Made by a program: the position numbers and the translations under genes. Positions 45,977 to 54,943 of a DNA stretch of 64,000 nt are shown one piece after another. This stretch comes from Demequina capsici (GTDB lineage Bacteria; Actinomycetota; Actinomycetes; Actinomycetales; Demequinaceae). The stretch is from assembly GCF_032102965.1 (NCBI RefSeq), contig NZ_CP134880.1, forward strand, positions 2,666,001-2,730,000, read 5' to 3'. Within the stretch, counting starts at the first letter, position 1; each line of letters opens with the position of its first letter. A model generated the notes under the pieces. It was not told the DNA's origin. It did no database searches and saw nothing but the letters and a program-made list of their open reading frames with translations.

Positions 45977-47497
45977 GTGGGCACGTACGCCAATCCGATC
46001 CTCGACGGATGTCATCCCGACCCGAGCGTCTGCGTGGTAGACGGCGCCTACCACCTGGTGACGTCCACCTTCGAGCATCTCCCGGGACTGCCGATCCACC
46101 GGTCGACGAACCTCGTCGACTGGGAGCTGATCGGCCACGTGATCGACCGTCCGGGACAGATCGACTTCACGGGGATCGCCGGCTCGAAGGGCCTCTTCGC
46201 GCCGACGATCCGTCACCACCGAGGCACCTGGTACGTGGTGTGCACCCACGTCCCCGGCGACCGCGAGCAGCCGCGCGAAGCGGGCCACTTCGTGTGCACC
46301 GCGACGGACCCGGCCGGTCCATGGAGCGACCCCACCTGGCTTCCTGGTCTTCCCGGGATCGACCCGTCCCTCACCTTCGACGGCGACGACATCTGGCTGT
46401 GCGGCACCGCGCTCCAGGACGACGGCCTGTGGGACGGGCAATGCGACGTGTGGCTCACCCGGCTCGACCCCGACTCGCTGCTGCCGATCGGCGAGCCGAC
46501 CGTGCTGTGGCGCGGGGCGCTGCAGGGCGCAGGCTGGGCGGAGGGACCGCACCTCGTCAGGCGTCCCGACGGCGGCTGGATGCTGGTGGCGGCCGAAGGC
46601 GGCACCGATCGCGATCACGCCGTCTGCGTCGCGTACTCCGACACGATCGAGGGCCCGTATGCGGGCGACCCCGGCAACCCCCGTCTGACGCATCGCCACC
46701 TCGGCGCCGCGGAGGCGATCCAGAACGTCGGCCACGCCGACGCCTTCGAGGCGATCGACGGGCGTTGGTGGGTGGTCGCGCTCGCGACCCGCGTCCTCCC
46801 CGACGGAGCCAACAGCCTGTGCGGACGTCAGACGCAGCTCGTGCCCGCCACGTGGGAGGACGGGCGGCTCGTCATCGCTCCTGGCAGCGGCCGCGTGCAC
46901 CGGCAGGTGACCGCGGACGGGGTGCCGGATCAGGCTGCGCGCGACTCGTCGCCGGTCGACCTCCTCGCGGGGTCGCGCCTGGACCCGGGCTGGAACGGCG
47001 TGCGGTGGCATCCCGGGGAGTTCGCGACGCTCGAGGGCGACGCCGTCGTCCTGACCGCCACCCCCGACGAGCCCACCGCGGTGGGTCGCACGGCCTTCCT
47101 GGGCCGACGTGTGCCCACCGACGAGTGCACCCTCACCGCGACCGTCTCCCTCACCCCTGGGGATGCGGAGCTGCGCGCGGGGCTGCTCCTGCGCACGTCG
47201 GAGAGCGCCATGGTCGAGGTCTCGACGAACCGCGAGGGCGAGCTTCGGGTCACCACGGTCGACGAGTCGGAGACCCAGCAGGTGGCGCACCGCGCCCATG
47301 GCTCCGCGCCTGTGACGCTCACGATGCGCCTGCGGGGCCACACGCTCGACATCCTCGTCGATGAGGAGGCGCTGGCCACGGTGGACGTCACGCCGCTCGC
47401 GACCGGCCGCCCAGGCTGGTTCATGGGCTCCTGGTGGGGACCCGTCGCCGTGGGCGAAGGCACCGCGCGGGTGCGGCGCCTGGTCATGGAGCCGTAG
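45977..47497 (+). CDS. GH43 glycosidase (beta-xylosidase/arabinofuranosidase)
   Basis: A 506-residue GH43 enzyme. The five-bladed propeller begins GTYANPILDGCHPDPSVC (general base Asp15). The pKa-tuning Asp is in PGIDPSLTFDG and the general acid is Glu189 (GWAEGPHLV). A C-terminal concanavalin-like domain (about 320-506) is typical of the xylosidase branch. There is no signal peptide, so it acts on imported oligosaccharides. The GTG start has GAGAGGAG 7 bases upstream. It follows the LacI gene by 32 bases. Confidence 0.9.
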   Translation: MGTYANPILDGCHPDPSVCVVDGAYHLVTSTFEHLPGLPIHRSTNLVDWELIGHVIDRPGQIDFTGIAGSKGLFAPTIRHHRGTWYVVCTHVPGDREQPREAGHFVCTATDPAGPWSDPTWLPGLPGIDPSLTFDGDDIWLCGTALQDDGLWDGQCDVWLTRLDPDSLLPIGEPTVLWRGALQGAGWAEGPHLVRRPDGGWMLVAAEGGTDRDHAVCVAYSDTIEGPYAGDPGNPRLTHRHLGAAEAIQNVGHADAFEAIDGRWWVVALATRVLPDGANSLCGRQTQLVPATWEDGRLVIAPGSGRVHRQVTADGVPDQAARDSSPVDLLAGSRLDPGWNGVRWHPGEFATLEGDAVVLTATPDEPTAVGRTAFLGRRVPTDECTLTATVSLTPGDAELRAGLLLRTSESAMVEVSTNREGELRVTTVDESETQQVAHRAHGSAPVTLTMRLRGHTLDILVDEEALATVDVTPLATGRPGWFMGSWWGPVAVGEGTARVRRLVMEP

Positions 47498-47515
47498 GCG
47501 GGCCTTCGGACGCGC

Positions 47516-47546
47516 GGAGGGGCGGGCCCCAAGGACCCGCCCCTCC
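47516..47546. terminator. Convergent terminator hairpin
   Basis: A perfect 11-bp stem GGAGGGGCGGG/CCCGCCCCTCC (47516-47526 with 47536-47546) lies between the convergent GH43 and chemoreceptor genes. There is no T tract on either strand; it may serve both. Confidence 0.6.
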
Positions 47547-47559
47547 GGCAACGTCACCG

Positions 47560-49239
47560 TCAGTACGTGAAGGTCTCCACCTTGTCGTGCATGCGCTGGG
47601 CGAGCTGCGCCAGCTCGACGACCGCCGCGTGCATCTCGCTCAGCACCGCGGCGGAGGTCGATGCCGACTGCGCCACGCCGCTGATGTTCGTGGCGATGTC
47701 GTGGGACGAGCTCGCGGCGTCGGACACGCCACGTCCCATCTCGTTCGTCGTGGCGGTCTGCTCCTCGATGGCAGAGGCGATCGTCGACTGGAACTCGTTG
47801 ATGCGCTCGACGATCTGGCCGATCTCCTCGATTGCCGCGACAGCCCCCTCGGCGTCCGCCTGGATCGCGCGCACCCGGTTCGAGATGTCCTCGGTGGCAC
47901 GGGAGGTCTCACGCGCCAGCTCGCCCACCTCGCCGGCGACGACCGCGAACCCGCGACCTGCCTCTCCGGCACGCGCCGCCTCGATCGTCGCGTTGAGCGC
48001 CAGCAGGTTCGTCTGGTCGGCGATGCTCGTGATGACCTTGACGACGTTGCCGATCTCCTGGCTGGAGACGCCCAGGCGCCCGATCTGCGAGTTGGCGGCG
48101 TCGGCCGCGGTCGCAGCCTGCGCGGCAACGCGTGCCGCCTCGGAGGCGGAGTGCGCGATCTCACGGATCGACGCGGTCATCTCATCGGAGCCCTTCGACA
48201 CGTCGCCCAGGTTCCGGGAGACCTCGTCGGCCGCCCCGGAGACCTTGTCGGCCTGCGCCGTCATCTCCTCGGCGCCTGCGGTCACCTGGCGGTTCGAGGC
48301 GGACAGCTCCTCCGAGGCCCCTGCCACCTGGGTGGCGGACTCGGCGACGCTCTCCATGGTCTGCCTCAGGGCGAGCGTGGCGGCGTCCAGCGCCTGGCCC
48401 ATGCGGCCCAGCTCGTCACGGGTCACCGCGCCCGACGTCACGGTGAGATCGCCCTTCGCGAGCGCCTCCGCCACCTTGTGGACGTCGCGCACCTGCGTGC
48501 GGATCGTGCCCGCCGCGAACAGCGCGATGCTCAGCACGAGCGCAAGGCCGAGCGCGAGCACGACGATCGCGAGCGTCGTGTAGAACGTGGCCTCCGACGC
48601 TGCCTTCGCCGACAGCGCGCTCGACGCGTCCGCCACGAGGGTCTCCTCCGCCTCGAGCGCGTCGATGGCGTCGTTGAGGTGCGCGGACGCGGCATCGTAG
48701 GCCGCCTGGAACGCGGCACGGTCACCGCTCGCAGCAGCGGGCAGCATCGCCGTGTCGCGCTCGTTCTTCCAGTCGGCCCAGGCGCTGGTGAAGGCCGCCC
48801 AGTCGGCGCCGCCGAGCGTGGCCGTGATGTCTCCCAGCTCCGCGATGCCGGCCTCGTAGGCGGCGGCGTCGGCGTCCAGGTCTCCATCGGTGGCCGCCAT
48901 CTTCGCCTGCCAGTCCGCGACCTCCTGGTCGGTGGCGAGCGGCATGGCGGCGGCGGTGCCGATCAGCATGCGCGACTTCAGCTCCTCCTGATGCACCGCG
49001 CCGATGTTGAACGACACGTCGTTCTGGAGCGAGGTGAGCGCGCGGGCGTCGCCGGCGATCTGCTGCATGGCGTAGATCGACACGATCGCCACGACCAGCG
49101 CGACGACCGCGAGGGCGGTCACGATCGACATGATCTTGGCGCGGATCCCTGCGTTCCTGAAGAGTGCGACGGGACTCTTCCCGCCGCGGGAGGAGCCTGC
49201 GGGCGGGACTGCGGTGGCGAGCGGGGCGGAGGGGCTCAT
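47560..49239 (-). CDS. Methyl-accepting chemotaxis protein
   Basis: A 559-residue membrane chemoreceptor. It has a cytoplasmic N-terminus, TM1 ([20 protein letters not shown]), an extracellular four-helix-bundle region, TM2 near residue 220, a HAMP linker and a long signalling coiled coil. The hairpin tip is conserved ([20 protein letters not shown]). It should relay ligand binding to CheA/CheW, none of which are in the window. It lies amid arabinoxylan-utilisation genes, so a sugar or binding-protein signal is possible but not shown. Confidence 0.92.
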   Translation of the reverse strand: MSPSAPLATAVPPAGSSRGGKSPVALFRNAGIRAKIMSIVTALAVVALVVAIVSIYAMQQIAGDARALTSLQNDVSFNIGAVHQEELKSRMLIGTAAAMPLATDQEVADWQAKMAATDGDLDADAAAYEAGIAELGDITATLGGADWAAFTSAWADWKNERDTAMLPAAASGDRAAFQAAYDAASAHLNDAIDALEAEETLVADASSALSAKAASEATFYTTLAIVVLALGLALVLSIALFAAGTIRTQVRDVHKVAEALAKGDLTVTSGAVTRDELGRMGQALDAATLALRQTMESVAESATQVAGASEELSASNRQVTAGAEEMTAQADKVSGAADEVSRNLGDVSKGSDEMTASIREIAHSASEAARVAAQAATAADAANSQIGRLGVSSQEIGNVVKVITSIADQTNLLALNATIEAARAGEAGRGFAVVAGEVGELARETSRATEDISNRVRAIQADAEGAVAAIEEIGQIVERINEFQSTIASAIEEQTATTNEMGRGVSDAASSSHDIATNISGVAQSASTSAAVLSEMHAAVVELAQLAQRMHDKVETFTY

Positions 49240-49354
49240 GGGGGGTGTCCTTCCAGACGGTGTCGTCAGGAAGAATCGTCCGCCGAGCGCCGCTGGTGAG
49301 GGATACGCACGCGGACCCGTCGATCAGGCGCGGTGACCGCGCGGTGGCGGCGTC

Positions 49355-50053
49355 TCAGGAGGCGGAGGGAGAGGGAGTCGCGCTCGTCGTCGGCTCGTCG
49401 GTCGCGAGCGGGTTGTCAGGAAGGGTGCGGGGCGCCTGCTGCGCCACGATCTGCGTCCAGGGCAGGCACGGTTCGTCCGTGTAGAGGTCCCGATCCGGGT
49501 CCAGCTCGGCGGAGGACGCGCTGCGCAGCGACGTGGCAGGGTCGTAGCCGGTGCCCACCACGACGTCGACCGTCGGTCCGGTCCTGTTGTCGAGCACGAG
49601 CTCGGCTTCCACGAAGTTGCGCGCCAGCGTGTACGCCGCCGCGATCCCGTCGGACCCGAAGAGGATCTTCACCACGCCGTCGTACGTCAGCGCGTAGTTG
49701 GCAGCGCCCACCGTCACGTAGCTGCGGCCGCTCAGGTCGCTCTCGACATCTCCGGCGAGGCCGGACGTGCTGGTGCCGTTGAGCACGCGGACCACGACGG
49801 TGCTCGGGTCGAGCGGCAGGGTCGAGGCCGGCGGGCACACCAGCGTGATGTCCGACGAGAAGTCTGCGGCCGACGTCTTGAAGGTCGAGTCGAACGGCCC
49901 CTGGGCCTCGCCGCGGTAGACGGCGGCGGCGCCCACGGACACCGCGGAGAGAAGGATGAGCAGGAGGCCGAAGACCACGACCTGGCGTTCGCGCCGGTGA
50001 CGGCGCACGACCTCACGGCGGGTACGGAGGCGGCCGCCCCTGTTCTCGCTCAC
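49355..50053 (-). CDS. LytR C-terminal-domain membrane protein
   Basis: A 232-residue protein with a basic cytoplasmic N-terminus (RTRREVVRRHRRERQ), one membrane span (VVVFGLLLILLSAVSVGAAA) and an extracellular LytR_C domain (STVVVRVLNGTSTSGLAGDV). The catalytic LCP domain is absent. Such stand-alone LytR_C proteins are common in actinobacteria and are thought to act in cell-wall polymer attachment or its regulation. I chose the GTG at 50053; longer in-frame forms would run across the tRNA gene. The tail is Thr/Ser/Pro-rich. Confidence 0.82.
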   Translation of the reverse strand: MSENRGGRLRTRREVVRRHRRERQVVVFGLLLILLSAVSVGAAAVYRGEAQGPFDSTFKTSAADFSSDITLVCPPASTLPLDPSTVVVRVLNGTSTSGLAGDVESDLSGRSYVTVGAANYALTYDGVVKILFGSDGIAAAYTLARNFVEAELVLDNRTGPTVDVVVGTGYDPATSLRSASSAELDPDRDLYTDEPCLPWTQIVAQQAPRTLPDNPLATDEPTTSATPSPSAS

Positions 50054-50103
50054 GTGCCCCACTCTCGCCGACGGATCGGGCCGCCACGTGATGTGGCGCG
50101 TAC

Positions 50104-50191
50104 TGGCGGAGGATGGGGGATTCGAACCCCCGAGGGCTTGCACCCAACACGCGTTCCAGGCGTGCGCCATAGGCCGCTAGGCGAATCCTCC
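50104..50191 (-). tRNA. tRNA-Ser (anticodon GGA)
   Basis: An 88-nt class II tRNA on the minus strand: acceptor GGAGGAT/ATCCTCC, anticodon loop CTGGAAC (anticodon GGA, codons UCC/UCU), long variable arm, T loop TTCGAAT, discriminator G and an encoded CCA. Confidence 0.96.
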
Positions 50192-50265
50192 AGTGCCCGA
50201 CGATGATACCCGAGCAATGCTCAGGGGCGAAAACGGCGCTGTGAGGGCAGATCTCCGGTACAACT

Positions 50266-50284
50266 ATGGGAAACGTTGTCAGCA
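50266..50284. promoter_or_regulatory. Candidate autoregulatory LacI operator
   Basis: GAAACGTTGTC just upstream of the LacI-type gene shares the AACGTTGT core with the large palindrome at 51496-51526, and ACAAC occurs 10 bases before it. The same repressor probably binds both sites; this one would give autoregulation. Confidence 0.5.
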
Positions 50285-50298
50285 CGGAGGAGGGCACG

Positions 50299-51312
50299 AT
50301 GGCGGCGACGTTGCGCGACGTTGCTCAGATGGCAGAGGTGTCCATCAAGACCGTCTCCAACGTCATCAACGACCATCCTCACGTGCGGCCCGAGACGCGC
50401 GCGAGGGTGCAGTCGGCGATCGACGCGCTCGGCTACCGGCCGAACCTCACCGCGCGCTCGCTGCGCTCGGGGCGCACCGGCGCGATCGCGCTCGCGGTCC
50501 CCGAGGTCAGCCTGAGCTACTTCGCGGAGCTCGCGGACGCGGTCATCACCGCGGCGGAGAAGGCGGGGCTGGTGACGCTGGTCGAGCAGACGGGCGGCGA
50601 TCGGCAGCGCGAGCTCGCGCTCCTGACCAGCCCTCGTCTGCAGATGACCGACGGGCTGATCTTCTCGCCGCTCGGCATGGACAACGACGACAGGGCCCAT
50701 CTCGAGGTCGACTATCCCCTGGTGCTGCTGGGCGAGCGGGTGTTCGGCGCGCGCTGCGATCACGTGACGATGCGCAACACGGAGGCCGCGAAGGCCGCGA
50801 CGGAGTACCTGATCGCGTCAGGGCGGAGGCGGATCGCGGTCGTCGGCCACCATGAGGGCGAGGAGATCGGCTCCGCCGGCTTGAGGATGAAGGGCTACCT
50901 GCAGGCACTCGAGGAGGCCGGGATCCCCTTCGACCGACGCCTCGTGGGGACGACGGGCCTGTGGCATCGCTGGAACGGCGCGATGGTCATGCGGGAGCTG
51001 CTGGCGTCCGGCGCGACGTTCGATGCGGTGTTCGCGTTCAACGACAACCTGGCGCTCGGAGCCATGCGCGTGCTGCAGGAGGCGGGTCTGCGCGTGCCGC
51101 AGGATGTCGCTGTCATCGGCTTCGACAACCTCGAGGAGACGGCGTACACGATCCCCTCGTTGACGACCGTGGATCCGGGCCGTGAGTGGATCGCGTCCAC
51201 GGCGGTCGAGACCCTCGTCAAGCGCATCGCGGAGGGGGCGGGCGCGCCGGAGCCCGAGCTGACCCTCGCGCAGTTCAGGATCGTCGAGCGGGAGTCCGCG
51301 CCGCGCCGCTGA
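50299..51312 (+). CDS. LacI-family regulator of the arabinofuranoside operon
   Basis: A 337-residue repressor with helix-turn-helix ATLRDVAQMAEVSIKTVSNV, hinge 'LTARSLRSGRTGAIALAVP' and an effector domain ('VIGFDNLEETAYTIPSLTTV'). The ATG at 50299 has GGAGGAGGG upstream. It is immediately upstream of, and codirectional with, a sugar transporter-GH51 operon whose promoter carries a 31-bp palindrome sharing its core with a site before this gene. Arabinose or an arabino-oligosaccharide is the probable inducer (inference). Confidence 0.9.
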   Translation: MAATLRDVAQMAEVSIKTVSNVINDHPHVRPETRARVQSAIDALGYRPNLTARSLRSGRTGAIALAVPEVSLSYFAELADAVITAAEKAGLVTLVEQTGGDRQRELALLTSPRLQMTDGLIFSPLGMDNDDRAHLEVDYPLVLLGERVFGARCDHVTMRNTEAAKAATEYLIASGRRRIAVVGHHEGEEIGSAGLRMKGYLQALEEAGIPFDRRLVGTTGLWHRWNGAMVMRELLASGATFDAVFAFNDNLALGAMRVLQEAGLRVPQDVAVIGFDNLEETAYTIPSLTTVDPGREWIASTAVETLVKRIAEGAGAPEPELTLAQFRIVERESAPRR

Positions 51313-51464
51313 GCACCTGCGGTCCCCCACCGGCGACGTGCGCGCCCGGCCTGCCGCGGTCCATGGACGCGACGCCTCCGGCGCGCGCTGCTCGCGCGGC
51401 CGGCCCGTCGGGAGGGTCGCCGGACCTTGACCGAATCGTGACCTCCTCGATTCGTCCTCATCCG

Positions 51465-51493
51465 TTGACATGCTCCCAAGGCCCGTGCATCAT
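51465..51493 (+). promoter_or_regulatory. Promoter of the arabinoside transporter-GH51 operon
   Basis: TTGACA (51465-51470), a 17-base spacer and CATCAT (51488-51493) form a strong-looking promoter. The predicted start point falls inside the adjoining palindrome, so repressor binding would block initiation. Confidence 0.75.
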
Positions 51494-51495
51494 GT

Positions 51496-51526
51496 CGTTA
51501 CAACGTTGGATTCCAACGTTGTAACG
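51496..51526. promoter_or_regulatory. 31-bp palindromic LacI operator
   Basis: Two 15-base arms (CGTTACAACGTTGGA and its exact complement) flank a single T at 51511. Each arm itself contains the self-complementary CAACGTTG with a central CG, the LacI-family hallmark, so two repressor dimers might bind side by side. It abuts the -10 box of the operon promoter. Confidence 0.85.
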
Positions 51527-51623
51527 ATCGGAGCTCACCGAGGAGCGTCTGTGCACCTCGGCGCGAGCCGAGGCCATTTCGCAGCTGACAAGGGTGTCTG
51601 ACACCGCGAAAGGAAAAGCACAG

Positions 51624-52961
51624 ATGAAGCGCAGCCATCTCGCCGCCGCCGGTGCGTTCGCACTGGCCGCATCGACCCTCACGGCATGCTCGAGCGGAGG
51701 ATCCTCCTCCAACGAGACATGCACCAACGAGATCCTCCAGCCCGACGCCACCCAGGTGTCCGTCTGGGCCTGGTACCCCGCCTTCGACCAGGTCGTCGAC
51801 CTCTTCAACCAGACCCACGACGACGTCCAGATCTGCTGGACCAACGCCGGCCAGGGCAACGACGAGTACACCAAGTTCTCCACGGCGATCGAATCCGGCT
51901 CCGGAGCGCCCGACGTGATCATGCTCGAGTCCGAGGTGCTCTCCTCCTTCTCGATCCGCAACGCGCTCGTGGACCTCACCGAGTACGGAGCCGACGACGT
52001 CAAGGGCGACTACACGGACGGCGCATGGAAGGACGTGTCCTCGGGAGACGCCGTCTACGCGATCCCGGTCGACGGCGGCCCCATGGGCATGCTGTACCGC
52101 AAGGACATCCTGGACCAGTACGGCATCGCGGTCCCCACCACGTGGGACGAGTTCGCGGCCGCGGCACAGACGCTCAAGGACGCAGGCGCAGCAGGCGTGC
52201 TCGCCGACTTCCCCACGAACGGCCGCGCATACATCCAGGCCCTGCTGGCCCAGGTGGGCAACACGCCGTTCGACTACGACAACGCCAACCCCACGCAGAT
52301 CGGCATCCACGTCAACGACGACGCCTCCAAGGACGTCCTCGCCTACTGGCAGAACCTGGCCGCCGACGGGCTCGTCGCCGTCGACGACGCGTTCACCGCC
52401 GACTACAACACCAAGCTCGTCGACGGCTCGTACGCCATCTACCTCGCGGCCGCGTGGGGCCCCGGCTACCTGTCGGGCCTCAGCGACGCAGACACGGACG
52501 CCGTGTGGCAGGCCGCACCCCTGCCCCAGTGGGACCCGGACAACCCCGTCCAGGTGAACTGGGGCGGCTCGACGTTCGCGGTCACGTCGCAGGCCAAGGA
52601 CCCCGCCGCCGCGGCCGAGGTGGCCAAGGAGGTCTTCGGCACCGAGGACGCATGGAAGATCGGCATCGAGCAGGGCGCGCTGTTCCCCCTGTGGAAGCCC
52701 ATCCTCGAGTCCGACTACTTCACCAACCTCGAGTACCCGTTCTTCGGCGGGCAGCAGATCAACAAGGACGTGTTCCTCGACGCCGCCGCAGGCTACGAGG
52801 GCTTCACCTTCAGCCCCTTCCAGAACTACGCGTACGACCAGATGACCGAGCAGGTCTACGCGATGACCCAGGGTCAGAAGGACGCCTCCCAGGCGCTCGA
52901 CGACCTGCAGTCCAGCCTGGTCCAGTACGCGACCGAGCAGGGCTTCACCGTCACCGAGTAG
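51624..52961 (+). CDS. Sugar ABC transporter binding lipoprotein (arabinoside operon)
   Basis: A 445-residue extracellular binding lipoprotein, signal peptide ending STLTAC, mature part starting with a Ser-rich linker and 'TQVSVWAWYPAFDQVVDLFN'. It is first in an operon with two permeases and a GH51 arabinofuranosidase, so arabino-oligosaccharides are the likely cargo. AAAGGA lies 9 bases before the ATG at 51624; an upstream in-frame GTG is less suitable because it would displace the signal peptide. A 130-base leader follows the promoter. Confidence 0.87.
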   Translation: MKRSHLAAAGAFALAASTLTACSSGGSSSNETCTNEILQPDATQVSVWAWYPAFDQVVDLFNQTHDDVQICWTNAGQGNDEYTKFSTAIESGSGAPDVIMLESEVLSSFSIRNALVDLTEYGADDVKGDYTDGAWKDVSSGDAVYAIPVDGGPMGMLYRKDILDQYGIAVPTTWDEFAAAAQTLKDAGAAGVLADFPTNGRAYIQALLAQVGNTPFDYDNANPTQIGIHVNDDASKDVLAYWQNLAADGLVAVDDAFTADYNTKLVDGSYAIYLAAAWGPGYLSGLSDADTDAVWQAAPLPQWDPDNPVQVNWGGSTFAVTSQAKDPAAAAEVAKEVFGTEDAWKIGIEQGALFPLWKPILESDYFTNLEYPFFGGQQINKDVFLDAAAGYEGFTFSPFQNYAYDQMTEQVYAMTQGQKDASQALDDLQSSLVQYATEQGFTVTE

Positions 52962-53027
52962 CAGACGTCGCGGCGGTCGGCACCCTCTCCGCCGACCGCC
53001 GCGGCCCACCCCTGGAGAAGCGCACCC

Positions 53028-53984
53028 ATGTCAACCCTCACAGAGCCGGAGCAGGCACCCGCGCCGCCCGAGCCGACGCCCACCAAGCAGCCGAAGCAGT
53101 ACCGGAGCATCGAGCACCGCCGCCAATGGTGGGGCTGGCTGTTCGTCGCGCCGTTCACCCTGGTGTTCATCCTCTTCCTGATCGTGCCGCTGGTCGTCGC
53201 CTTCTGGATGAGCCTGCACACCAACACGCTCGCCTCGGGCAACGCCTTCACGGGGCTCGACAACTACGTCAAGGCGTTCACCGACCCGCTGTTCCTCGAC
53301 GGCCTCAAGCGCGTCGCCGCGTTCGTCGTCGTGATGATCCCCGCGCAGATGCTCGTCGCGATCTCGGCCGCGCTCGTGCTCGACAACCTCACCACCTGGC
53401 TGTCCCGCTTCTCGCGGCTCATGATCTTCATCCCCTACGCCATCCCCGTGGTCATCGGCGCGATCATGTGGGGCTTCCTCTACAGCCCCCGGTTCGGGCC
53501 CGCGACCGACATCTTCGGACTGTTCGGCGCCACGCCCCCGGACTTCCTGGCCCAGGGAACCGTCTTCTACTCGCTGGTGAACATCGTCACGTGGCAGTGG
53601 TCCGGCTACTTCATGATCATCATCTACGCGGCGCTGCGAGGCATCGACTCGTCCATCTACGAGGCGGCCCGCGTCGACGGCGCCAACGGGTGGCAGGTCG
53701 CGCTGCGCATCAAGCTGCCCATGATCTCGTCCTCGATGGTGATGGTCGTCATCTTCTCGCTCATCGGCACCCTCCAGTTCTTCACGGAGCCGCAGGTGCT
53801 GCGGGGCGTCGCGCAGGGCGCGATCCCGGTGAGCTACACCCCGAACATGTACGCCTACACGCTGGCGTTCTCGTACAGCCAGTTCAACTACGCCGCCGCG
53901 ATCTCCTTCGCGCTCGGGATCGTGGTCTTCATCGGCTCGTACCTCTTCCTCTTTCTCACGCGCAAGCAGAGCGGACTCAAGTGA
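53028..53984 (+). CDS. Sugar ABC transporter permease (MalF type, arabinoside operon)
   Basis: A 318-residue CUT1-type permease with a Pro-rich cytoplasmic N-terminus, six hydrophobic segments and EAA loop 'YEAARVDGANGWQVALRIKLP'. It follows the binding protein by 66 bases and ends 1 base before the partner permease gene starts. Confidence 0.88.
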   Translation: MSTLTEPEQAPAPPEPTPTKQPKQYRSIEHRRQWWGWLFVAPFTLVFILFLIVPLVVAFWMSLHTNTLASGNAFTGLDNYVKAFTDPLFLDGLKRVAAFVVVMIPAQMLVAISAALVLDNLTTWLSRFSRLMIFIPYAIPVVIGAIMWGFLYSPRFGPATDIFGLFGATPPDFLAQGTVFYSLVNIVTWQWSGYFMIIIYAALRGIDSSIYEAARVDGANGWQVALRIKLPMISSSMVMVVIFSLIGTLQFFTEPQVLRGVAQGAIPVSYTPNMYAYTLAFSYSQFNYAAAISFALGIVVFIGSYLFLFLTRKQSGLK

Positions 53985-53985
53985 C

Positions 53986-54894
53986 ATGGCGCTGCTGACA
54001 GACTCCCCCGACAGGATCCGCGAGCGCGACGCCCGTCGCGCGGCCGGGCGCAAGCGAAACGTCGGCTCGCACCTCTTCCTGATCGTGCTCGTCGTCTACT
54101 TCCTCACACCGCTGTGGTGGCTCATCGTCGGCTCGACCAAGTCGAACTCGGGCCTGTTCGTCGGCTCAGGCGGACCGCTGTGGTTCAACGACGAGTTCGC
54201 CCTGGTCGACAACATCAAGGGCCTGTTCGAGCACCAGAACGGCATCTACTGGACGTGGCTGGGCAACTCGTTCCTGTACGCGCTCACGGGCGGCATCGGC
54301 GCCACCCTCGTCGCGGTCCTCGCAGGGTACGGGTTCGCGAAGTACCGCTTCCCCGGCCGCAACGCGCTGTTCTCCACGCTGCTCGGCGCCGTGATGGTGC
54401 CGCTCACGGCGCTCGTCATCCCCACGTTCATCCTGCTCAGCAACATGCACCTCACGAACACACGGTGGGCCGTGATCCTGCCGAGCCTGCTCAGCCCGAT
54501 CGGCGTGTACCTCATGCGCGTGTACACCCAGGACGCCGTGCCCGACGAGCTGCTCGACGCCGCGCGCGTCGACGGCGCGGGAGAGCTGCGCACCTTCGTG
54601 CGCGTCGCGCTGCCGCTGCTCAAGCCCGCGATCGTCACCGTCCTGCTGCTGTCGGTCGTCGCCACGTGGAACAACTTCTTCCTCCCGTTGGCGGTGCTGA
54701 ACGATCCCAACCTGCTGCCAGTCACCGTCGGCCTCAACAACTGGCAGGCGCTGTCCAACGCGGGCTCGGGCGGTGAGCAGGTGTGGAACCTCATCGTCAC
54801 CGGATCGTTCGTCTCGATCATCCCGCTCGTCATCGCGTTCCTCACGATGCAGCGCTACTGGAGGGGCGGCCTGTCCCTCGGTGCGCTCAAGTGA
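53986..54894 (+). CDS. Sugar ABC transporter permease (MalG type, arabinoside operon)
   Basis: A 302-residue CUT1-type permease with six hydrophobic segments and EAA loop 'LDAARVDGAGELRTFVRVALP'. It starts 1 base after the MalF-type gene and precedes the GH51 gene by 49 bases. As in the other sugar transporter here, no ATPase is encoded. Confidence 0.88.
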   Translation: MALLTDSPDRIRERDARRAAGRKRNVGSHLFLIVLVVYFLTPLWWLIVGSTKSNSGLFVGSGGPLWFNDEFALVDNIKGLFEHQNGIYWTWLGNSFLYALTGGIGATLVAVLAGYGFAKYRFPGRNALFSTLLGAVMVPLTALVIPTFILLSNMHLTNTRWAVILPSLLSPIGVYLMRVYTQDAVPDELLDAARVDGAGELRTFVRVALPLLKPAIVTVLLLSVVATWNNFFLPLAVLNDPNLLPVTVGLNNWQALSNAGSGGEQVWNLIVTGSFVSIIPLVIAFLTMQRYWRGGLSLGALK

Positions 54895-54943
54895 GCCGCG
54901 ACGTCGTCCCCTCGCTCCTCTCCCACCACCTCAGGAAGGCGTC

